In this document: positions 8,846 through 13,535 of the stretch, piece after piece
Layout: each line of letters starts with the position of its first letter
Numbering within the stretch: position 1 is the stretch's first letter
Origin: Gammaproteobacteria bacterium
GTDB lineage: Bacteria; Pseudomonadota; Gammaproteobacteria; Pseudomonadales; Pseudomonadaceae
Assembly: GCA_012735335.1 (NCBI GenBank)
Contig: JAAYHO010000102.1
Span: forward strand, 1-13,535
Length of the DNA: 13,535 nucleotides
Direction of reading: 5' to 3'
The notes under the pieces: model-generated
Told to the model about the DNA's origin: nothing
What the model saw: the letters and a program-made list of their open reading frames with translations, nothing else
Databases searched by the model: none
Position numbers and translations under genes: made by a program

Positions 8846-8902
8846 GGTTGGGGCAGGGGGATGTACTCAGTAGTGCTGCCCCACGCCGCAGTCCACTCCC
8901 CT

Positions 8903-8989
8903 GTCATTGCGAGGAGCGCAGCGACGTGGCAATCCATGGCCCTCGCCGCCACTGTCCGCACTGGATTGCCGCGCTTCGCTCGCAATGAC
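8903..8989. repeat. Palindromic unit 2
   Basis: The left arm is 8903-8936 and the right arm is 8962-8989. It is closest to unit 1, both in the palindrome and in the following spacer. Confidence 0.85.
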
Positions 8990-9046
8990 GGTTGGGGCAG
9001 AGGGATGTGTTCAGGAGTGCTGCCCCACGCCGCAGTCCACTCCCCG

Positions 9047-9133
9047 GTCATTGCGAGGAGCGTAGCGACGTGGCAATCCATGGGCATTGCAGCCATCACC
9101 AGATGGATTGCCACGCCTTCGGCTCGCAATGAC
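9047..9133. repeat. Palindromic unit 3 (more diverged)
   Basis: The left arm is 9047-9080, with one change from unit 2. The right arm is 9104-9133 and is two bases longer (CACGCCTTCGG in place of CGCGCTTCG). The central region is largely different. The total length is still 87 bp, so the period is kept. Confidence 0.8.
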
Positions 9134-9225
9134 GTTGAAGGGGCGGCGGGGACTTCAGTGCGCTGCACCTCTCGCTGCGGCTCGCAATGAGGGAGGCGGG
9201 GATTTAATATGCCGCCATTGCGACC
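9134..9225. repeat. Degenerate remains of a fourth palindromic unit
   Basis: After unit 3 the sequence GTTGAAGGGGCGGCGGGGAC resembles the start of the array spacer. A lone right-arm end CTCGCAATGA lies at 9181-9190, and CCATTGCGA follows at 9215-9223 in the opposite sense. These look like a decayed or rearranged copy. It ends about 40 bp before the CoA-transferase gene, so it may overlap that gene's promoter. Confidence 0.5.
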
Positions 9226-9263
9226 GTTCATGTGTCGCCGGTATATGACAACGGGAAGAGCTG

Positions 9264-10502
9264 ATGGGTGCGCTGTCGGGTATACGGGTATTGGATCTGA
9301 GTCGGGTTCTTGCGGGCCCATGGTGTGGGCAGATCCTCGCGGATCTGGGAGCGGAGGTGGTGAAGATCGAGCGCCCGGGCAGCGGTGACGACACCCGCGG
9401 CTGGGGGCCGCCGTGGATGCTGGACGAGCAGGGCCGCTCCAGCGGTGAGGCGGCCTATTACCAGTCGGCCAACCGGGGCAAGTATTCGGTGGCGGTGGAT
9501 CTGTCGACCAGCGAAGGTCAGCAACTGGTGCGGGCACTGGCGGCCAGCAGTGATGTGCTGATCGAGAACTATAAGGCCGGTTCGCTGGCCCGCTACGGGC
9601 TGGACTATGCCAGCCTGGCTGAACTCAATCCGCGACTGGTGTATTGCTCGATCACCGGTTTCGGCCAGACCGGGCCCCGTGCCGAGGAGCCGGGTTATGA
9701 CTTCATCATTCAGGGCATGGCCGGGTTGATGAGCATTACCGGGGAGCGCGACGATCTGCCCGGCGGCGGGCCGCAGAAGGCCGGGGTAGCGGTGGCCGAT
9801 CTGATGACCGGGCTGTATTCGACCATCGCCATCCAGGCGGCACTGATCAACCGGGAAAAGACCGGTCGTGGTCAGCACTGCGACATGGCGCTGTTCGATG
9901 TGCAGCTGGCGACCCTGGCCAACCAGACCATGAACTACCTGGTCTCCGACAAGGTGCCGGGGCGTTATGGCAATGCCCACGCCAATATAGTGCCGTACCA
10001 GGTGTTTCGCGCCGCTGACCGGGATTTCATCATCGCCTGCGGTAACGACAGCCAGTTCGTCGCCCTGTGCGCAGCGATCGGCCTGCCCGAGCTGGCGCAG
10101 GATGCACGCTTCGTGCGCAACGCCGAGCGGGTCAGGCACCGGGAGGAGCTGACAGCTATCCTCGCCGGGCACTTTCTCGCTGCCAGCGCCGATGAGTGGG
10201 TGTCCCGCATCCATGCGGTGAAGGTGCCGGTGGGGGCAATCAACAATATTGCCCAGGCGCTGGCCGAGCCGCAGACCCAGGCGCGGGATATGCTGGTGCC
10301 CCTCGACCATCCACTGAACCCGGAGTTCGCCATGGTCGGCAGCCCGATCAAGCTGTCCGGCTCGCCGGTTCAGTACCAGCGCCCGCCACCGCTGCTGGGG
10401 CAGGACACCGATGCGGTGCTCGGCCAGCGGCTGGGGCTGGATGAGGCAGAGCTGGAGAGACTGAAAAAGCAGGGCGTAATCGAGCAATTCCTGCGTAAGT
10501 GA
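9264..10502 (+). CDS. Family III CoA-transferase (CaiB/BaiF type)
   Basis: This 412-residue protein is a full-length family III CoA-transferase, a family that moves CoA between organic acids in the cytosol through an aspartyl-CoA thioester. The N-terminal Rossmann part opens GIRVLDLSRVLAGPWCGQILADLGAEVVKIERP, cut here only by its family pattern: LAGP (17-20) and DLGAEVVK (27-34). The expected nucleophile is Asp179 in AGVAVADLMTG. ITGFGQTGP (131-139) is another family motif. The overall look is nearest to the succinyl-CoA:glutarate / dicarboxylate branch, but the substrate is not fixed by sequence. GGGA at 9253-9256, 7 nt before the ATG, supports the start. A divergent acyl-CoA dehydrogenase lies beyond the palindrome array. 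In glutarate degradation such a pair works together, but this dehydrogenase does not look like GcdH, so a joint pathway is only a suggestion. Confidence 0.9.
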   Translation: MGALSGIRVLDLSRVLAGPWCGQILADLGAEVVKIERPGSGDDTRGWGPPWMLDEQGRSSGEAAYYQSANRGKYSVAVDLSTSEGQQLVRALAASSDVLIENYKAGSLARYGLDYASLAELNPRLVYCSITGFGQTGPRAEEPGYDFIIQGMAGLMSITGERDDLPGGGPQKAGVAVADLMTGLYSTIAIQAALINREKTGRGQHCDMALFDVQLATLANQTMNYLVSDKVPGRYGNAHANIVPYQVFRAADRDFIIACGNDSQFVALCAAIGLPELAQDARFVRNAERVRHREELTAILAGHFLAASADEWVSRIHAVKVPVGAINNIAQALAEPQTQARDMLVPLDHPLNPEFAMVGSPIKLSGSPVQYQRPPPLLGQDTDAVLGQRLGLDEAELERLKKQGVIEQFLRK

Positions 10503-10519
10503 ACTAGGCTGAGAACAGA

Positions 10520-10549
10520 TGACCGCAGGCGGTACAAGCCGCCCGGTCA
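10520..10549. terminator. Bulged hairpin between convergent genes, probable terminator
   Basis: TGACCG pairs with CGGTCA and, inside it, GGCGG pairs with CCGCC around the loop TACAAG. A two-base bulge (CA) sits on the left. The hairpin occupies the 54-bp gap between the convergent ends of the CoA-transferase (10502) and dadR (10557). It lacks a clear T-run on either side, so its strength as an intrinsic terminator is uncertain. Confidence 0.5.
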
Positions 10550-10556
10550 GGTGACG

Positions 10557-11048
10557 TTACTGCTCGGGAATGGGGAGTTCCAGGGACTCCTTGACTTCCT
10601 CCATGACGATGTAGCTTTTCGATTCGCGGACATGGGGCAGCTTGAGCAGAATGTCGCCGAGCAGTTTGCGATAGGAGGCCATTTCATTGATACGGGCCTT
10701 GATCAGATAGTCGAAGTCGCCGGACACCAGGTGACATTCGAGCACGTGCGGCAGCTTGAGCACCGCCCGGCGGAACTCTTCAAATATATCGCCTGATTTG
10801 TAGGACAGGTTGATTTCAACAAACACCAGGAGACTGGCATTCAGATATTCGGGGTTGAGGCGGGCGTTGTAGCCCATGATCACCCCTTCGCGCTCCAGGC
10901 GGCGGACGCGTTCGGTGCAGGGAGTGGTCGACAGGCCGACCCGCTCACCCAGCTCGGTAAAGGCCAGACGGCCTTCGGACTGCAGTTCGCGGAGGATCTG
11001 GCGATCTATGCGATCCAATTCTCTTCGTGCTCTGTGTTTGGTTCTCAT
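10557..11048 (-). CDS. dadR: Lrp/AsnC-family transcriptional regulator, probably DadR
   Basis: This 163-residue protein has an N-terminal winged helix-turn-helix (about 10-60; TELGERVGLSTTPCTERVRRLEREG) and a C-terminal RAM/ligand-binding domain (about 68-150; LLVFVEINL, then ECHLVSGDFDYLIKARI). That is the standard Lrp/AsnC layout and length. It is transcribed divergently from dadA, 142 bp apart. In Pseudomonas this is the position of DadR, which activates D-amino acid dehydrogenase and alanine racemase genes in response to alanine. The function is therefore inferred from family plus place. No strong ribosome site precedes ATG 11048, but the N-terminus (MRTKHRARRELDRIDRQIL) looks right for the family. 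A sigma-70-like promoter on the minus strand, TTGATT (11119-11124) and TATATT (11097-11102) with a 16-bp spacer, fits this gene. Confidence 0.88.
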   Translation of the reverse strand: MRTKHRARRELDRIDRQILRELQSEGRLAFTELGERVGLSTTPCTERVRRLEREGVIMGYNARLNPEYLNASLLVFVEINLSYKSGDIFEEFRRAVLKLPHVLECHLVSGDFDYLIKARINEMASYRKLLGDILLKLPHVRESKSYIVMEEVKESLELPIPEQ

Positions 11049-11091
11049 TGGTGGATCTGGCTAGACCTTTAGCTAGTTGAACGGGATTAAG

Positions 11092-11161
11092 CGCTAAATA
11101 TAGCGGTTAATATAGTGAAATCAACTGTGACGGCTCTCCTATAATCCGGCAATCGTGATTG
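11092..11161. promoter_or_regulatory. dadR/dadA divergent control region with candidate operators
   Basis: Several ordered elements lie here. CGCTA-AATA-TAGCG (11092-11105) is a perfect 5-4-5 inverted repeat. TAAATATAG (11095-11103) and TTAATATAG (11107-11115) are direct repeats 12 bp apart. CAATC-GT-GATTG (11150-11161) is a perfect 5-2-5 inverted repeat close to the predicted dadA transcription start. Lrp-type regulators bind several spaced, AT-rich, imperfect sites, so some of these may bind DadR. The AT-rich repeats also contain the likely minus-strand -10, so promoter function is an alternative explanation. Confidence 0.4.
11140..11145 (+). promoter_or_regulatory. Consensus -10 of the dadA promoter
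   Basis: This is a perfect TATAAT, 45 bp before the dadA start. No sequence resembling TTGACA lies 15-19 bp upstream; the region is taken by AT-rich repeats. A strong -10 with a poor -35 is typical of a promoter that needs an activator, which would fit DadR. Transcription would begin near 11152. Confidence 0.5.
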
Positions 11162-11190
11162 ATCCCCGCAGGGGAACGAGGAGTTGAACA

Positions 11191-12489
11191 ATGCATATTC
11201 TGGTTCTTGGCAGCGGCGTTGTGGGTACCACCAGCGCTTATTATCTGGCGCGGCAGGGCTTCGAGGTGACGGTTATCGACCGCCAGCCTGCGGTCGCAGA
11301 GGAAACCAGTCATGCCAACGCCGGCCAGATCTCCCCGGGCTATGCTTCTCCCTGGGCGGCGCCCGGTGTGCCGTTCAAGGCCATCAAGTGGATGCTGCAG
11401 AAGCATGCACCGCTGGCGATCAAGCCCACCGCCGATATCCACCAGTACCTGTTCATGGCGCGCATGCTGCGCAACTGCACGGCGGCCCGTTATGCGGTGA
11501 ACAAGGAGCGCATGGTGCGCCTGTCCGAGTACAGTCGGGATTGCATCGACGAGCTGCGTATCGAAACCGGTATCGAGTACGAGGGGCGTCAGCAGGGCCT
11601 GACTCAGCTGTTCCGCACCCAGGCCCAGCTCGATGGTGCCGCCAAGGACATCGAGGTGCTGGAGCAGATGGGCGTGCCCTATGAGCTGCTGGATCGAAAC
11701 ACCCTGACCAATGCCGAGCCCGGGCTGGCCAGCTCGGTGCACAAGCTGGTCGGCGGCCTGCGGGTGCCCAATGACCAGACCGGTGACTGCCTGCTGTTCA
11801 CCCAGCGCATCGCTGAAATGGCTCGGGAACTGGGCGTGGAGTTCCGTTTCAACCAGAATATCGAACGGCTGGAGTACGCCGGTGACCGACTCAATGGTGT
11901 GTGGGTCGATGGTCAGTTGCTGACTGCTGACAATTACGTGCTGGCCCTGGGCAGCTTCAGTCCGCAGATGCTGGCGCCGCTGGGCATCAAGGCGCCGATC
12001 TACCCACTCAAGGGCTATTCCATTACTGTGCCGATCACCGATCCGGCCCGTGCCCCGGTATCCACCATGCTGGACGAGACCTACAAGGTGGCGCTTACCC
12101 GTTTCGATAACCGTATCCGGGTAGGTGGCATGGCGGAAATCCGTGGCTATGACCTGAAGATCGACCCGCGCAAGGGTGATACCCTTAAGATGATCGTCAA
12201 CGACCTGTTCCCGGGTGCAGCGGATACCACCAATATCGACCTGTGGACCGGTCTGCGTCCGGCGACCCCGGATGGCACACCGATCATCGGGCCGACCCGC
12301 TATCGCAACCTGTTCCTGAATACCGGTCATGGCACTCTGGGTTGGACCATGGCCTGCGGTTCCGGTCGGTTGCTGGCGGATCTGCTGGCCAAGAAGAAGC
12401 CGCAGATCAGTACCGAAGGGTTGGCGATTTCCCGTTACAGCAACAAACAGGGGGAGGGCAAGCATGGCAATCCAGCGGCTGCACACTAA
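11191..12489 (+). CDS. dadA: D-amino acid dehydrogenase (FAD-dependent)
   Basis: This 432-residue flavoprotein oxidises D-alanine and other D-amino acids to 2-imino acids, which become 2-oxo acids and ammonia. Electrons go to the respiratory chain at the inner membrane. The N-terminus carries the FAD loop GSGVVG (7-12) and the strand EVTVIDRQ. The segment [15 protein letters not shown] (42-56) and the C-terminal [17 protein letters not shown] and [10 protein letters not shown] motifs are hallmarks of DadA within the DAO superfamily. The length equals that of E. coli DadA (432). A good ribosome site GAGGAG (11178-11183) lies 7 nt before the start. A 5-bp hairpin with loop GCA (11163-11175) stands just before it and might slow initiation. 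The end overlaps the next gene by 26 bp. Divergent dadR and downstream ridA agree with a catabolic dad operon. Confidence 0.95.
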   Translation: MHILVLGSGVVGTTSAYYLARQGFEVTVIDRQPAVAEETSHANAGQISPGYASPWAAPGVPFKAIKWMLQKHAPLAIKPTADIHQYLFMARMLRNCTAARYAVNKERMVRLSEYSRDCIDELRIETGIEYEGRQQGLTQLFRTQAQLDGAAKDIEVLEQMGVPYELLDRNTLTNAEPGLASSVHKLVGGLRVPNDQTGDCLLFTQRIAEMARELGVEFRFNQNIERLEYAGDRLNGVWVDGQLLTADNYVLALGSFSPQMLAPLGIKAPIYPLKGYSITVPITDPARAPVSTMLDETYKVALTRFDNRIRVGGMAEIRGYDLKIDPRKGDTLKMIVNDLFPGAADTTNIDLWTGLRPATPDGTPIIGPTRYRNLFLNTGHGTLGWTMACGSGRLLADLLAKKKPQISTEGLAISRYSNKQGEGKHGNPAAAH

Positions 12490-12820
12490 CCGGCGCATGA
12501 GCCAGATCGTCATCCATCGGGATACGGTCTACCTTGCCGGTCAGACGGCCGAGGATACCGGCAGGGGCATCGAGCAGCAGACTGCTGATACCCTGCAGGC
12601 AATTGAACAGCTGCTCGCCGAGGCGGGCAGCGACAAGGAGCATATTCTTTCGGTAACCATCTACCTGAAAGATATCGAGTGCGATTTTGCCGGCATGAAT
12701 GCTGTGTGGGATCGCTGGCTGCCCGAGGGCGTTGCCCCGGCGCGGGCCACCGTGGAGGCCAGAATGTGCGAGCCCGACATCCTGGTGGAAATGTCAGTAA
12801 TAGCTGTCAAACGCGAGTGA
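12464..12820 (+). CDS. RidA/YjgF-family imine hydrolase
   Basis: This 118-residue protein belongs to the RidA (YjgF/YER057c/UK114) family, small cytosolic trimers that hydrolyse reactive imines and enamines. The motif VYLAGQTA (22-29) and the PARATVE segment (92-98), with Arg94 at the place of the carboxylate-binding arginine, support an active enzyme. The start at 12464 is preceded by a strong GGGGAGGG (12451-12458) lying inside the dadA coding region, so the two genes overlap by 26 bp and are probably translationally coupled. DadA makes 2-imino acids, which are the natural substrates of RidA, so the pairing makes chemical sense. The protein is a little shorter than E. coli RidA (128 residues) and may belong to another RidA subgroup. 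Confidence 0.92.
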   Translation: MAIQRLHTNRRMSQIVIHRDTVYLAGQTAEDTGRGIEQQTADTLQAIEQLLAEAGSDKEHILSVTIYLKDIECDFAGMNAVWDRWLPEGVAPARATVEARMCEPDILVEMSVIAVKRE

Positions 12821-12865
12821 GACAGTAAGACTAGAATTATAAAATCGACAGTTGAGATCAGAAGA

Positions 12866-13535
12866 ATGAACAAATACTCCTTGCAGATCGCCCTGGCCTA
12901 CATGTCCGTGGTCATTGGCGGCGGCTTTGCTTCCGGTAACGAGGTGCTGCAGTTCTTTACCGGCTATGGCCTTGCTGGAATAGCGGGATCGGTGGTGGCG
13001 GCAGTGCTGTTTGCCTTCCTCGGGATGCAGATTGCCCGCATCAGTTCGGTGATGCAGGCCGGCTCGCATAAACAGGTGCTGTACATCCTGTTCGGTGAGA
13101 AAGCCGGTTTCGTGGTGGACGTGATCCTGTCCTTCTTCCTGTATGGTGTGGGCGTAGTAATGCTCGCCGGTGCCGGTTCCACTCTGCTGCAACAGTTCGG
13201 GCTGGCTCCACTGTTCGGTTCCGTCCTCATGACGGTGCTGGTCGTTGCGACCCTGTGTCTCAACGTCAAGGGCATCGTCAACCTGATCAGTGCAGTCATG
13301 CCGTTCCTGCTGGTCATGGTGGTCTCCATCACTGTGTACTCCATCTACACCAGCACGGGTACGCAGGCTGAACTGACTCAGGTAGCCGAAGACATTCCGG
13401 TTATCACCTTCCTGGGTGCAGAGGTTCCGAACTGGGCGCTCAGTGGGTTGCTCTATGCCTCTTTCAATATCGCAGTCGGTTTCCCCATGCTGGCGGTGAT
13501 TGGCGGTTTGACCAAACAGCCCAAGGCAGCGAGCC
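12866..13535 (+). CDS. YkvI-like multi-pass membrane transporter, N-terminal part (cut by window edge)
   Basis: The reading frame opens at ATG 12866 and stays open for 223 codons to the window edge. About six membrane helices are visible, near residues 6-31, 36-58, 80-108, 114-133, 137-162 and 190-213. Helix 1 contains the glycine-rich break VVIGGGFASGNEV, which is typical of the YkvI family (COG3949) and of LeuT/APC-fold transporters in general, where that break binds the substrate or ion. The likely role is uptake or export of an amino acid or small solute at the inner membrane, but the substrate is not known. It starts 45 nt after the ridA-like gene with a weak AGAAGA ribosome site. A TATAAA (12838-12843) could be a -10 of its own, though no -35 is seen. 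Its position suggests co-expression with dadA. Confidence 0.8.
   Translation, partial: MNKYSLQIALAYMSVVIGGGFASGNEVLQFFTGYGLAGIAGSVVAAVLFAFLGMQIARISSVMQAGSHKQVLYILFGEKAGFVVDVILSFFLYGVGVVMLAGAGSTLLQQFGLAPLFGSVLMTVLVVATLCLNVKGIVNLISAVMPFLLVMVVSITVYSIYTSTGTQAELTQVAEDIPVITFLGAEVPNWALSGLLYASFNIAVGFPMLAVIGGLTKQPKAAS

Larger units (their letters stand above)
8759..9133. repeat. Tandem array of three large palindromes with 144-bp period
   Basis: Three palindromic units lie at 8759-8845, 8903-8989 and 9047-9133. Each is 87 bp and their starts are exactly 144 bp apart. Each has outer arms GTCATTGCGAG / CTCGCAATGAC (11 bp) and inner arms GGCAATCCA / TGGATTGCC (9 bp), with unequal filler between, so the single strand can fold into a long hairpin. 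The 57-bp spacers are also nearly identical and carry their own GGGGCAG...CTGCCCC inverted repeat (8850-8882 and 8994-9026). By hand count units 1 and 2 differ at about 8 of 144 positions; unit 3 has more changes in its loop and right arm. Palindromes with these arms are known as interspersed repeats in many bacteria. I cannot assign a family name with confidence. The tandem arrangement suggests duplication of one element together with its flank. Confidence 0.9.

Noticed and set aside
8759..9133. CRISPR array
   Set aside because: The repeats are 87 bp, strongly palindromic, and separated by nearly identical spacers, and no cas gene is present. CRISPR spacers should be unique and about 30-40 bp.
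8738..9190. A 150-codon plus-strand frame through the palindrome array, and a 292-codon minus-strand frame at 8659-9537
   Set aside because: Both are made of translated repeat DNA. They stay open because the 144-bp period equals 48 codons and the unit lacks stops in these frames. Peptides of this type are common false predictions from such repeats.

Overview
The window looks like a chromosomal segment from a gammaproteobacterium of the Pseudomonas group (Pseudomonas sensu lato, possibly a Halopseudomonas-like lineage). The reasons are the moderately high GC content, a 715-residue FadB followed by FadA, and two gene neighbourhoods that I recall from Pseudomonas: slt / uup / universal stress protein / small membrane protein / fadBA, and dadR / dadA / ridA. 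The genus call rests on recalled gene order and protein character, not on a search. I see no rRNA, tRNA, CRISPR, transposase or phage genes.

Layout. Positions 1-434 (minus) hold the start of a soluble lytic transglycosylase with a signal peptide. It diverges from an ABC-F ATPase of the Uup type (607-2523, plus). A 168-bp convergent gap carries two diverged copies of a 49-bp repeat and leads to a universal stress protein (2692-3129, minus). A small one-helix membrane protein of unknown function (3284-3715, plus) follows. Next comes the fatty-acid oxidation operon fadB-fadA (3957-7310, plus), preceded by a leader of about 240 bp with a PsrA-like palindrome, and closed by a very strong bidirectional terminator (7327-7362). 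An acyl-CoA dehydrogenase (7412-8566, minus) converges on that terminator.

The 697-bp divergent gap from 8567 to 9263 is filled mainly by three large palindromes spaced exactly 144 bp apart, with the decayed remains of a fourth. On its far side is a family III (CaiB/BaiF) CoA-transferase (9264-10502, plus). It converges, through a hairpin, on an Lrp/AsnC regulator (10557-11048, minus), which is very probably DadR. DadR diverges from dadA (11191-12489, plus), which overlaps a ridA-family gene (12464-12820). A YkvI-type membrane transporter (12866 to beyond the window) follows closely.

How the genes work together. FadBA carries out the last three steps of the beta-oxidation cycle. The acyl-CoA dehydrogenase could supply the first step of this or another acyl-CoA pathway, and the CoA-transferase could activate an organic acid. 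The dad block is a second catabolic unit: DadR probably senses alanine, DadA oxidises D-amino acids to imino acids, the RidA protein hydrolyses the reactive imines, and the YkvI-like protein may move a related substrate. Most of the window is ordinary housekeeping and catabolic DNA. The parts most worth a second look are the palindrome array, the 85-bp-spaced repeat pair behind uup, the candidate PsrA operator, the dadR/dadA control region, and the transporter attached to the dad genes.
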